Assembly (NCBI RefSeq): GCF_019049325.1
Contig: NZ_JAGMUO010000012.1
Span: forward strand, 30,592-94,591
DNA from: Streptomyces sp. AC512_CC834
GTDB lineage: Bacteria > Actinomycetota > Actinomycetes > Streptomycetales > Streptomycetaceae
DNA length: 64,000 nucleotides
Direction of reading: 5' to 3'
In this document: in pieces, positions 55,656 to 63,948 of the stretch
How positions within the stretch are numbered: the stretch's first letter is position 1
Layout of the letters: every line of letters begins with the position of its first letter
Notes under the pieces: model-generated
Told to the model about the DNA's origin: nothing
Databases searched by the model: none
The model's input: only the letters and a program-made list of their open reading frames with translations
Program-made: the position numbers and the translations under genes

Positions 55656-56807
55656 GTGACACGCAAGACGGTGCGTATCGCCATGAACGGCGTGACCGGG
55701 CGCATGGGCTACCGCCAGCACCTGGTCCGCTCCATCCTGGCGCTGCGCGAACAGGGCGGCCTCGACCTCGGCGACGGCACCGTGCTGTGGCCGGAGCCGG
55801 TCCTGGTGGGCCGCCGCGAGCACGCGCTGCGGGCGCTGGCCGACCGGCACGGGCTCGACGCCATCTCCACGGACCTGGACGCGGTCCTCGCCGACGACGG
55901 CATCGACATCTACTTCGACGCCCAGGTGACCTCCGCCCGCGAGGAGTCGATCAAGAAGGCGATCGCCGCGGGCAAGCACGTCTACACCGAGAAGCCGACG
56001 GCCACCGGCCTGGACGGCGCCCTGGAACTCGCCCGCCTCGCCGGGGCGAAGGGCATCAAGCACGGCGTCGTCCAGGACAAGCTCTTCCTGCCCGGCCTGC
56101 GCAAGCTCAAGCGCCTCATCGACGGCGGCTTCTTCGGCCGGATCCTGTCCGTGCGCGGCGAGTTCGGCTACTGGGTCTTCGAGGGCGACTGGCAGGAGGC
56201 CCAGCGCCCCTCCTGGAACTACCGCACCGAGGACGGCGGCGGCATCGTCGTCGACATGTTCCCGCACTGGGAGTACGTCCTGCACGAGCTGTTCGGCCGC
56301 GTGAAGTCCGTCCAGGCCCTCACCGCCACCCACATCCCCGAGCGCTGGGACGAGAACGGCAAGCCCTACGACGCCACCGCCGACGACGCCGCCTACGGCG
56401 TCTTCGAACTCGACGGCGGCACGATCGCGCAGATCAACTCCTCCTGGGCCGTCCGCGTCAACCGCGACGAACTGGTCGAGTTCCAGGTCGACGGCACCGA
56501 GGGCTCCGCGGTCGCCGGACTGCGGGGCTGCCGCGTCCAGCACCGCTCCGCCACCCCCAAGCCGGTCTGGAACCCGGACATCCCCGCCACCGAGGCCTTC
56601 CGCGACCAGTGGCAGGAGGTCCCCGACAATGGCGACTTCGACAACGGCTTCAAGGCCCAGTGGGAGCTGTTCCTGCGCCACGTCTACGCCGACGCCCCCT
56701 ACCACTGGGACCTGCTGGCCGGCGCCCGCGGCGTCCAGCTCGCCGAACTGGGCCTGAAGTCCTCCGCCGAGGGCCGCCGCTTCGACGTACCGGAGATCGC
56801 CCTGTGA
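55656..56807 (+). CDS. Gfo/Idh/MocA-family sugar oxidoreductase
   Basis: A 383-residue NAD(P)-dependent dehydrogenase from a GTG at 55656 (AAGGGA upstream). The Rossmann domain shows RIAMNGVTGRMGYRQHLVRS, and the catalytic-type Lys-Pro pair sits in GKHVYTEKPTATGLDG. The C-terminal sheet has GGIVVDMFPHWEYVLHELFG with a His in the usual active-site position, then HIPERWDENGKPY. Members oxidise sugars, inositols or sugar acids. Its stop overlaps the next gene (GTGA), so translation is coupled. The sugar is unknown. Confidence 0.93.
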   Translation: MTRKTVRIAMNGVTGRMGYRQHLVRSILALREQGGLDLGDGTVLWPEPVLVGRREHALRALADRHGLDAISTDLDAVLADDGIDIYFDAQVTSAREESIKKAIAAGKHVYTEKPTATGLDGALELARLAGAKGIKHGVVQDKLFLPGLRKLKRLIDGGFFGRILSVRGEFGYWVFEGDWQEAQRPSWNYRTEDGGGIVVDMFPHWEYVLHELFGRVKSVQALTATHIPERWDENGKPYDATADDAAYGVFELDGGTIAQINSSWAVRVNRDELVEFQVDGTEGSAVAGLRGCRVQHRSATPKPVWNPDIPATEAFRDQWQEVPDNGDFDNGFKAQWELFLRHVYADAPYHWDLLAGARGVQLAELGLKSSAEGRRFDVPEIAL

Positions 56808-57979
56808 CCCTCCACCTCCCCGACGCGCACGGCAACCTGCGCGCCCACGAACCGCGCACCGAGCCTCTGGCCTTCTCCGGGGGAAGCGCTTTCACCTCTC
56901 GTACGGTCTTCTCGGCCGCGCACGTCGTCGCCGACCCGTACGCGGACACCACCCCCGACGGGCCCGCCGCCGTCGACTGGGACGCCACCCTCGCCTTCCG
57001 CCGCCACCTGTGGTCCCACGGACTCGGCGTCGCCGAGGCGATGGACACCGCCCAGCGCGGCATGGGCCTGGACTGGGCCGGGGCGGCCGAGCTGATCCGC
57101 CGTTCCGCAGCCGAGGCGAGGGCGACCGGCGGCCGCATCGCGTGCGGCGTCGGCACGGACCAGCTCACCGCCACCGCCGCCGGTACCGCCACCGCCACCA
57201 CCACCGCCGAGGTCCGGACGGCGTACGAGGAACAACTGGCCGTCGTGGAGGAGTCCGGCGCCCAGGCCATCCTGATGGCCTCCCGCGCCCTCGCCGCGAC
57301 CGCGAAGGGCCCGGAGGACTACCTGGAGGTCTACGGCCACCTCCTGCGCCAGGCCGCCGAACCGGTGATCCTGCACTGGCTGGGCCCGATGTTCGACCCG
57401 GCCCTGGAGGGCTACTGGGGCTCGTCCGACCTCGACGCGGCGACGGACACCTTCCTGGAGGTCATCGCCGCCCACCCCGACAAGGTCGACGGCATCAAGG
57501 TCTCCCTCCTGGACGCCCAGCGCGAGATCGACCTGCGCCGCCGCCTGCCGCAGGGCGTGCGCTGCTACACCGGCGACGACTTCAACTACCCCGAGCTGAT
57601 CGCGGGCGACGACCACGGCTTCAGCCACGCCCTGCTGGGCATCTTCGACCCGCTGGGCCCACTGGCCGCCGAGGCGGTCCGCGTCCTGGACACGGGCAAC
57701 ACGGACGGCTTCCGCGCCCTCCTCGACCCCACCGTCGAACTCTCCCGCCACCTCTTCCGGGCTCCCACCCGCTACTACAAGACGGGCGTGGTCTTCCTCG
57801 CCTGGCTGTCCGGCCACCAGAGCCACTTCACGATGGTCGGCGGCCTCCAGTCGGCCCGCTCCCTGCCGCACCTCGCCCGCGCCTACGAACTCGCCGACGG
57901 CCTGGGCCTGTTCCCGGACCCGAAGCTCGCCGAGGAGCGCATGCGGAACCTGCTGAGCCTGTACGGAGTGGACCAGTGA
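56804..57979 (+). CDS. DUF993 protein (dihydrodipicolinate-synthase-like TIM barrel)
   Basis: A 391-residue protein from a coupled GTG. It has the DUF993/DHDPS-like fold: WDATLAFRRHLWSHGLGVAE, QAILMASRALAATAKGPEDY, EPVILHWLGPMFDPALEGYW, VDGIKVSLLDAQREIDLRRR and CYTGDDFNYPELIAGDDHGF. The Lys of GIKVSL is in the place of the Schiff-base Lys of DHDPS-type aldolases, so a retro-aldol step on an oxidised sugar is plausible (inference). A LacI-type palindrome lies within codons ~27–30. Stop and next start overlap (GTGA). Confidence 0.88.
   Translation: MTLHLPDAHGNLRAHEPRTEPLAFSGGSAFTSRTVFSAAHVVADPYADTTPDGPAAVDWDATLAFRRHLWSHGLGVAEAMDTAQRGMGLDWAGAAELIRRSAAEARATGGRIACGVGTDQLTATAAGTATATTTAEVRTAYEEQLAVVEESGAQAILMASRALAATAKGPEDYLEVYGHLLRQAAEPVILHWLGPMFDPALEGYWGSSDLDAATDTFLEVIAAHPDKVDGIKVSLLDAQREIDLRRRLPQGVRCYTGDDFNYPELIAGDDHGFSHALLGIFDPLGPLAAEAVRVLDTGNTDGFRALLDPTVELSRHLFRAPTRYYKTGVVFLAWLSGHQSHFTMVGGLQSARSLPHLARAYELADGLGLFPDPKLAEERMRNLLSLYGVDQ
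56882..56893. promoter_or_regulatory. Second LacI-type palindrome, inside the DUF993 gene
   Basis: GGAAGCGCTTTC carries the same AAGCGCTT core as the intergenic site at 55594–55605. It lies 80 bases into the DUF993 coding sequence, ~1.29 kb downstream of the first. An auxiliary operator that loops with the primary one, or a roadblock, is possible. Confidence 0.5.
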
Positions 57980-58878
57980 GCGACGACGACACCAAGCCCG
58001 ACCTGAGCCGCTTCAGCATCAACCAGATGACGGTCAAGCAGCTCTCCCTGCCCGAACTGACCACCGCATGCCGCGAACTCGGCATCGGCAACCTCGGCCT
58101 GTGGCGCGAACCCGTCCAGGCCTACGGCGTCGAGGCGGCCGCCAAACTGGTCCGCGACGCCGGCCTGAACGTCACCACCCTCTGCCGCGGCGGCTTCCTC
58201 ACGGCCGTCGATCCGGACGAGCGTGCGAACGCCCTGGCCGACAACCGCCGAGCCGTCGACGAGGCCGCCACCCTCGGCACCGACACCCTCGTCCTGGTCT
58301 CCGGCGGCCTCCCGCCCGGCGACAAGGACCTGCGCGCCGCCCGCGAACGCATCGCCGACGCGCTGGCCGAGCTGGGCCCCTACGCCGAACAGCACGGCGT
58401 ACGCCTCGCCATCGAGCCGCTGCACCCCATGTACGCCTCCGACCGCTGTGTGGTCTCCACCCTCACCCAGGCCCTGGACCTCGCGGAACGTTTCCCGGCC
58501 CACCAGGTCGGCGTCACCGTCGACACGTACCACATCTGGTGGGACGACCGGGCCCCCGGCCAGATCGCCCGCGCGGGCGCGTGCGGCCGCATCCACACCT
58601 TCCAGCTCGCCGACTGGACCACCCCCCTGCCCGAGGGCGTCCTCAACGGCCGCGGCCAGATCGGCGACGGCGCGATCGACATGCGGGAGTGGAGGGGATA
58701 CGTGGAGGCGGCCGGGTACACCGGCGCCATCGAGGTCGAGCTGTTCAACGAGGGGCTGTGGGCGCGCGACGGGCGTGAGGTGCTGGCCGAGACGGCGGCA
58801 CGGTTCGCCGCGCACGCGGGGGACGCGGGAGACGTGGGCGGCGCGGGCGGCGCGGTCGGCGCGGGGCCCGAAAAATAA
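57976..58878 (+). CDS. Sugar-phosphate isomerase/epimerase-like TIM barrel (operon member)
   Basis: A 300-residue xylose-isomerase-like barrel from a GTG coupled to the DUF993 stop. Motifs include INQMTVKQLSLPEL, LGIGNLGLWREPVQAYG, VRLAIEPLHPMYASDRCVVS (metal Glu), VGVTVDTYHIWWDD (metal Asp/His), RIHTFQLADWTTP and YTGAIEVELFNEGLW (metal Glu). All four metal positions are kept, so it should be active. The last ~20 residues are Gly/Ala-rich. It is last in the operon, followed by a strong terminator. It differs in sequence from the barrel at 53330–54130. Confidence 0.9.
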   Translation: MSDDDTKPDLSRFSINQMTVKQLSLPELTTACRELGIGNLGLWREPVQAYGVEAAAKLVRDAGLNVTTLCRGGFLTAVDPDERANALADNRRAVDEAATLGTDTLVLVSGGLPPGDKDLRAARERIADALAELGPYAEQHGVRLAIEPLHPMYASDRCVVSTLTQALDLAERFPAHQVGVTVDTYHIWWDDRAPGQIARAGACGRIHTFQLADWTTPLPEGVLNGRGQIGDGAIDMREWRGYVEAAGYTGAIEVELFNEGLWARDGREVLAETAARFAAHAGDAGDVGGAGGAVGAGPEK

Positions 58879-58990
58879 TCCCGGCGACCCGTGCAACCCT
58901 TTCGCGGGACGGCGGGTCGTACTTGGCATCAGAGCTCCCGTGGGGGTACCCGGGGGGGAATTCACGGGGTTCTGAAGGGGAGGGGAAACC

Positions 58991-59024
58991 CGAGAGGGCC
59001 CGGTCGACGGACCGGGCCCTCTCG
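58991..59024. terminator. Bidirectional terminator between the sugar operon and rbsD
   Basis: A perfect 15-bp stem (58991–59005 with 59010–59024) with a GACG tetraloop, between convergent ends at 58878 and 59042. The right side continues in A+T. Confidence 0.85.
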
Positions 59025-59041
59025 AATTATGTCCGGGGCTG

Positions 59042-59431
59042 TCAGAAGAAGACCCCGCACCGCAGCAGTACGTTCGCGTACGGCCGGGCCTCCCCGGTGC
59101 GGACGATCAGGCGCGCGCCCGCCGACAGCTCCTTCAGCCGCTCGTGCGGGACGAGTTCGAGCGCGGGGAAGTGCCGGTCGAGCAGCGCGGTGGCGTCCGC
59201 GTTGGCGGCGCGGACCTCCGTCGCCGCCGTCGCGCCCTCGACGACCAGCTCGGCCAGCAGGCCGTCCAGCACCTCCGCGAAGCCCGGCACCCCGGCCCGG
59301 AAGGCCAGGTCGACGACGCGCGGCCCGTCGGGGACGGGCATCCCCGCGTCGCACACCAGGACGCCGTCCCCGTGCCCCAGCTCGGCGAGGGCCCCCGCGA
59401 GATGGCGGTTGAGTATGCCTGCCTTCTTCAC
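59042..59431 (-). CDS. rbsD: D-ribose pyranase
   Basis: A 129-residue RbsD/FucU protein that interconverts beta-pyranose and furanose forms of ribose so that RbsK can act. Typical features are MKKAGILNRHLAGALAELGHG (the His active-site residue), VLVCDAGMPVPDGPRVVDL and the end RTGEARPYANVLLRCGVFF. The start overlaps the rbsK stop by four bases. It is last in the rbs operon. Confidence 0.95.
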   Translation of the reverse strand: MKKAGILNRHLAGALAELGHGDGVLVCDAGMPVPDGPRVVDLAFRAGVPGFAEVLDGLLAELVVEGATAATEVRAANADATALLDRHFPALELVPHERLKELSAGARLIVRTGEARPYANVLLRCGVFF

Positions 59432-60348
59432 AGCGCCCCGGCCTCCAGTGCCTCGGCCTCCGCCGCCGTCGGGTACGACTCCTGCGCGCCCGCCTTCGTG
59501 ACCGCCGCCGCGCCCACCCGGGCCGCGTAGGCCGCCGCTTGGGCGAGCGACTCGCCGGTGCCGAGGCGCCAGGCCAGCGCCGCGGTGAAGGCGTCGCCCG
59601 CGCCCGTCGTGTCCACGGCCGCCACCTTCACGGACGGCACCCGGACCACGCCCTGGGCCGCCGACGCGACCAGCGCGCCCTCGGCGCCCAGGGTCACGAC
59701 CACCGAGCGCGGGCCCTTGGCCAGCAGGACGCGGGCCCAGTCCTCGGGGCGCTCGCCGACCAGCGAGTCCCCGAGGATCACCTTCGCCTCGTGCTCGTTG
59801 ACGATCAGCGGGTCGCAGGCGGCCAGCACCTCCTGCGGCAGGGGGCGCGGCGGTGACGGGTTCAGCACGAAGCGGCTGTCCGGCGCGAGCGAGCGGACCA
59901 CCTCCACGACCGTCTCCAGCGGGATCTCCAACTGCGCGGAGACCACCCGGGAGGCGTGGAAGAGGCTGGCCGCGGCACGCACGTCCCCCGGTGCCAGCCG
60001 GCCGTTGGCGCCCGGCGAGACCACGATGCTGTTGTCCCCGGACGGGTCGACGGTGATCAGCGCGACACCGGTCGGGGCCCCGCCCACCAGCACACCGACC
60101 GTGTCGACGCCGGCCGCCCGCTGCGAGTCCAGCAGCAGCCGGCCGTAGTCGTCGTCGCCGACCCGGGCCAGCAGGGCCGTACGGGCACCGAGCCGGGCGG
60201 CGGCGACGGCCTGGTTGCCGCCCTTGCCGCCCGGGTGGACGGCCAGGTCGGAGCCGAGCACCGTCTCGCCCGCCGCCGGCCGCCGCTCGACACCGATCAC
60301 CAGGTCGGCGTTGGCCGACCCGACGACCAGCAGGTCGTAGTCGTACAT
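59428..60348 (-). CDS. rbsK: Ribokinase
   Basis: A 306-residue PfkB-family kinase that phosphorylates ribose to ribose-5-phosphate. Signature 1 is HPGGKGGNQAVAAARLGART (~38–57), and signature 2 with the catalytic Asp and anion hole is DTTGAGDAFTAALAWRLG (~255). The ATG at 60348 has GGAGAAC upstream. It lies 80 bases after the permease–binding-protein fusion, with a 21-bp duplication in the gap. Confidence 0.95.
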   Translation of the reverse strand: MYDYDLLVVGSANADLVIGVERRPAAGETVLGSDLAVHPGGKGGNQAVAAARLGARTALLARVGDDDYGRLLLDSQRAAGVDTVGVLVGGAPTGVALITVDPSGDNSIVVSPGANGRLAPGDVRAAASLFHASRVVSAQLEIPLETVVEVVRSLAPDSRFVLNPSPPRPLPQEVLAACDPLIVNEHEAKVILGDSLVGERPEDWARVLLAKGPRSVVVTLGAEGALVASAAQGVVRVPSVKVAAVDTTGAGDAFTAALAWRLGTGESLAQAAAYAARVGAAAVTKAGAQESYPTAAEAEALEAGAL

Positions 60349-60399
60349 CAATCGTTCTCCGATTCGAGTGATTCCCGCTGGCTTCCGCCGGGTCCCGAT

Positions 60400-60441
60400 G
60401 GCCGGTCTCAGCCCTCGAAGGGCCGGTCTCAGCCCTCGAAG
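60400..60441. repeat. 21-bp tandem duplication spanning the rbs fusion stop codon
   Basis: GGCCGGTCTCAGCCCTCGAAG occurs twice in tandem (60400–60420, 60421–60441). On the minus strand it repeats the last codons Phe-Glu-Gly-stop beyond the real stop, keeping the frame. Confidence 0.9.
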
Positions 60442-62396
60442 CCGGCCACGTTCTCCTTTGTGACCACCTTCACCGGCACCTTCACCGTCTTCTCCACCTT
60501 CTTGTCCTCGGCAGCCCGCACCGCGTTCTGTACTGCGATCCTGCCCAGTTCCTTCGGCTGCTGCGCCACGGACGCGTACAACGTGCCCTCCTGGACCGCC
60601 TCCAGCCCGTCCGGGGTGCCGTCGAAGCCGACGACCTGGACCGACTTGCCGGCCTTGGAGCCCAGCGCCTTGATCGCGCCGAGTGCCATCTCGTCGTTCT
60701 CCGCGAAGACGCCGTCGATGTCGGGGTGCGCCTGGAGCAGGTTCGTCATCACGTCCAGGCCCTTGGTGCGGTCGAAGTCCGCGGGCTGCTTGGCGACGAC
60801 CTTGATGCCCGGGTACTCCTTCAGCCCGGCCGCGAAGCCCGCCCCGCGCTCCCGGCTGGCGGAGGTGCCGGCCTGGCCCTGGAGGATGACGATGGTGCCC
60901 CTGCCGCCGAGCTTCTCGGCGAGCGCCTTGGCGCCCAGTTGACCGCCCTCGACGTTGTCGGAGGCGACCAGCGCGGACGTGTCCGCCTTGTTGACGCCGC
61001 GGTCCACGGCGATGACGGGGATGTCGTCCTTGTTCGCCAGGAGCACCGAGGGGCCCGCCGCGTCGGAGTCCACCGGGTTGACGATGATCGAGGACAGGCT
61101 CCCGCTGACGAAGTTCTGTAGCTGGTTGGCCTGCTGGGAGGCGTCGTTCTGGGCGTCCGTGACGGTCAGGTCCACGCCCAGCTTCTTCGCCTCCTCCTGC
61201 GCTCCGTCCTTGATCTGCACGAAGAACGGGTTGTTGAGGGTCGACAGCGACAGCCCGATCTTCTGGTTCTTGCCGTCCGAGGAGTCGTTGTGCAGCAGCG
61301 AGGTCGCGCCGACGACGGCCACCGCGACAACGGCCGCGATCACGTACGTGAGTGCCTGCTTGCCCTTGCCGCTCCCGCCCCCGCTCCCACCGGCCCCGGC
61401 CGCCGGCGTGACCGCGCCCGCCTTGCGCCGCAGCGTGTCGAAGAGCACCGCCAGCGCGATGACGACACCGATGACGACCTGCTGCCAGAACGCGGAGACG
61501 GACAGCAGGTTGAGGCCGTTGCGCAGCACCGCCAGTATCAGCGCTCCGACGAGCGTGCCGGACGCCTTGCCCGTGCCGCCCGCCAGCGAGGCACCGCCGA
61601 TGACGACGGCGGCGATGGCGTCCAGCTCGTAGCCCTGCGCGGCCTGCGGCTGCGCGGAGGAGAGCCGGGAGGCGAGCACGATGCCCGCGGCGGCGGCGAA
61701 CAGACCGGAGAAGGCGTAGATGGCGAGCTTCTGCCGCTTCACCCGCAGCCCGGACAGCCGCGCGGCCTCCTCGTTGCCGCCGATGGCGTACATGGACCGG
61801 CCGATGTAGGTCCGCCCGAGTACGAAGGCGGTGATCAGCCCCATCACGATCATCACGAGGACCGGCACGGGCAGCCACCCGCCGAGCGTGTCACCGAGGT
61901 GCGAGACCGAGTCGGGGAAGTCGATCGGCGAGCCCTGCGAGACGACCAGCGACAGACCGCGGCCCACCGACAGCATGGCGAGCGTCGCGATGAACGGCGG
62001 CAGCTTCCCGTACGAGATGAGGAAGCCGTTGACCAGGCCGCACGCGATGCCGGTCGCGATGGACAGCAAAACCGCAAGCGCGACCGGTATCCCGGCCTCG
62101 GTGGCGCTCCACGCCAGCACGGTGGCCGACAGCGCGGCGACCGAGCCGACCGACAGGTCGATGCCCGCCGAGACGATGACGAAGGTGACGCCGAAGGCGA
62201 GGATCGCGGTGACGGCGGCCTGGACACCGACGTTGAGGAGGTTGTCGGCGGTCAGGAAGTCCCCGGACAGCGCCGACATGGCGATGACGAGGACGATCAG
62301 CGCGGTGAGCGCGCCGTTGTCGAGCAGCAGGCGGCGCAGCCCGCCCATGGCGCCGCCCTGCGCGCCCGGCTTGCTCTTGAGCGTGTCAGTGGCCAC
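60429..62396 (-). CDS. Fused ribose-type ABC permease and substrate-binding protein (RbsC–RbsB)
   Basis: A 655-residue fusion. Residues ~25–330 are an RbsC permease of about ten helices with the EAA-like GGNEEAARLSGLRVKRQ and ALLGG-type GGASLAGGTGKASGTLVGAL. A Gly/Ser linker and one extra helix (LTYVIAAVVAVAVVGATSLL, ~350–370) lead to an RbsB-type sugar-binding domain (~375–655: KIGLSLSTLNNPFFVQIKDG, SIIVNPVDSDA, IAVDRGV, FAENDEMALGAIKA, VVGFDGTPD). The receptor is thus tethered outside the membrane to its own permease. S. coelicolor has the same fusion (SCO2747, from memory). The start overlaps rbsA by 11 bases. Confidence 0.95.
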   Translation of the reverse strand: MATDTLKSKPGAQGGAMGGLRRLLLDNGALTALIVLVIAMSALSGDFLTADNLLNVGVQAAVTAILAFGVTFVIVSAGIDLSVGSVAALSATVLAWSATEAGIPVALAVLLSIATGIACGLVNGFLISYGKLPPFIATLAMLSVGRGLSLVVSQGSPIDFPDSVSHLGDTLGGWLPVPVLVMIVMGLITAFVLGRTYIGRSMYAIGGNEEAARLSGLRVKRQKLAIYAFSGLFAAAAGIVLASRLSSAQPQAAQGYELDAIAAVVIGGASLAGGTGKASGTLVGALILAVLRNGLNLLSVSAFWQQVVIGVVIALAVLFDTLRRKAGAVTPAAGAGGSGGGSGKGKQALTYVIAAVVAVAVVGATSLLHNDSSDGKNQKIGLSLSTLNNPFFVQIKDGAQEEAKKLGVDLTVTDAQNDASQQANQLQNFVSGSLSSIIVNPVDSDAAGPSVLLANKDDIPVIAVDRGVNKADTSALVASDNVEGGQLGAKALAEKLGGRGTIVILQGQAGTSASRERGAGFAAGLKEYPGIKVVAKQPADFDRTKGLDVMTNLLQAHPDIDGVFAENDEMALGAIKALGSKAGKSVQVVGFDGTPDGLEAVQEGTLYASVAQQPKELGRIAVQNAVRAAEDKKVEKTVKVPVKVVTKENVAGFEG

Positions 62397-63948
62397 GGGA
62401 GGCCTCCGTTCCGTCTGTTCCGTCTGTTCCGTCTGTGGCGTCTGTGCCGTTGGTGTGAGTGCTGACGGCGAGGGCCATCACGGCGTCCTGGGTGGCCTGT
62501 TCGGCGGGGAGTTCACCCGCGACGCGCCCCTGCGCCATCACGACCACCCGGTCGCTCATGCCGAGCACCTCGGGCAGATCGCTCGAGATCATGAGTACGG
62601 CGGCACCGGCGGCCGTCAGTTCGTTGATGAGCTGGTAGATCTCGACCTTGGCGCCGACGTCGATGCCGCGCGTCGGCTCGTCGAGGATCAGCACCTTGGT
62701 GTTCGCCAGCAGCCACTTGCCGATGACGACCTTCTGCTGGTTGCCGCCGGACAGCGTCCGCGCGTGCTGCCCGAGCCCGGCCATCCGCACCCCGAGCTGC
62801 CCGGCGATCCGCTCGGCCGCCGCGTGCTGCCCCTTGAGGTCGACGAGCCCGCCGCGGGCGCTGGACCGGAGGGTGACGAGACCGAGGTTGTCCTCGACGG
62901 AGGCGTCGAGCACCAGCCCCTGCCCCTTGCGGTCCTCGGGCACGAGCCCGATCCCGGCGGCCATGGCGGCGTTCACGTCGTGGCGCCGGAGCGCGGTGCC
63001 CGCGACGTGCACGGTCCCCGCGTCGTACGGGTCGGCCCCGAACACCGCCCGGACCACCTCCGTCCGCCCGGCCCCGACCAGCCCCGCGATGCCGACGACC
63101 TCACCGGCCCGCACCTCGAAACCGACGTCGTGGAAGACACCGTCCCGGGTGAGCCCCTCCACCTTGAGCAGGGGCTCACCGGCGTCGGTGCGCTCGCGCG
63201 GGTACTGCTGCTCGATGGAACGGCCGACCATGAGCCGTACCAGTTCGTCCTCGGGCGTGCCGGCGGGCACCTGCCCGACACTGCGCCCGTCCCGGATCAC
63301 GGTGACCCGGTCCCCGAGGGCGGCGATCTCCTCCAGGTGATGCGTGATGAACACGATCCCGACGCCGTCCTCGCGCAGCCGCCGCACGATGGCGAACAGC
63401 TTCTCGACCTCGTCGGAGGTGAGCACGGCGGTCGGCTCGTCCATGATCAGCACGCGCGCGTCGAGGCTGAGCGCCTTGGCGATCTCGATCATCTGCAGCC
63501 GGGCGATGCCGAGTTCACGCACCCGCGCGCGGGGAGACACATTGACCCCCACCCGCTTCAGCAGCACCTCGGCGTCGGCGTCCATCCGCTTCCGGTCGAT
63601 CATGCCGAGGCGGCGCGGCTGGCGGCCCAGGAAGATGTTCTCGGCGACCGTCAGATCGGGGACGAGGTTGAACTCCTGGTAGATGGTGGCGATCCCGAGG
63701 CGCTCGGAGTCCTGCGCACCGTGGATGCGCACCTCCTCGCCACCGGCCAGGATCCGCCCGGTGTCGGGCGTGTAGGCGCCGGAGAGCATCTTGATGAGGG
63801 TGCTCTTGCCCGCGCCGTTCTCACCGAGGAGCACGTGCACCTCGCCCCGGCGCAGGTCGAAGTCGACGCTGTCGAGCGCGACCACGCCGGGGAAGGTCTT
63901 GCGGATGCCCTCGATGCGCAGCAACTCGTCCGGACTGCGGCTGCTCAC
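62386..63948 (-). CDS. rbsA: Ribose-type sugar ABC transporter ATPase
   Basis: A 520-residue double ATPase. NBD1 has Walker A LLGENGAGKSTLIKML (~40), signature region ELGIARLQMIEIAKAL and Walker B VLIMDEPTAVLT. NBD2 has the degenerate loop GIAGLVGAGRTEVVRAVFG, signature LSGGNQQKVVIGKWLLA and Walker B VLILDEPTRGID, the usual asymmetry of carbohydrate-class ATPases. The tail contains a 9-bp repeat coding TDGTDGTDGTE, not seen in standard RbsA. The GTG at 63948 has AAGGAG. It is the first visible gene of the rbs operon; a regulator may lie beyond position 64000. Confidence 0.94.
   Translation of the reverse strand: MSSRSPDELLRIEGIRKTFPGVVALDSVDFDLRRGEVHVLLGENGAGKSTLIKMLSGAYTPDTGRILAGGEEVRIHGAQDSERLGIATIYQEFNLVPDLTVAENIFLGRQPRRLGMIDRKRMDADAEVLLKRVGVNVSPRARVRELGIARLQMIEIAKALSLDARVLIMDEPTAVLTSDEVEKLFAIVRRLREDGVGIVFITHHLEEIAALGDRVTVIRDGRSVGQVPAGTPEDELVRLMVGRSIEQQYPRERTDAGEPLLKVEGLTRDGVFHDVGFEVRAGEVVGIAGLVGAGRTEVVRAVFGADPYDAGTVHVAGTALRRHDVNAAMAAGIGLVPEDRKGQGLVLDASVEDNLGLVTLRSSARGGLVDLKGQHAAAERIAGQLGVRMAGLGQHARTLSGGNQQKVVIGKWLLANTKVLILDEPTRGIDVGAKVEIYQLINELTAAGAAVLMISSDLPEVLGMSDRVVVMAQGRVAGELPAEQATQDAVMALAVSTHTNGTDATDGTDGTDGTEASRGH

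Noticed and set aside
55651..55659. ATG at 55651 as start of the oxidoreductase
   Set aside because: It is out of frame and meets TGA after two codons; the GTG at 55656 is in frame and spaced correctly from AAGGGA.
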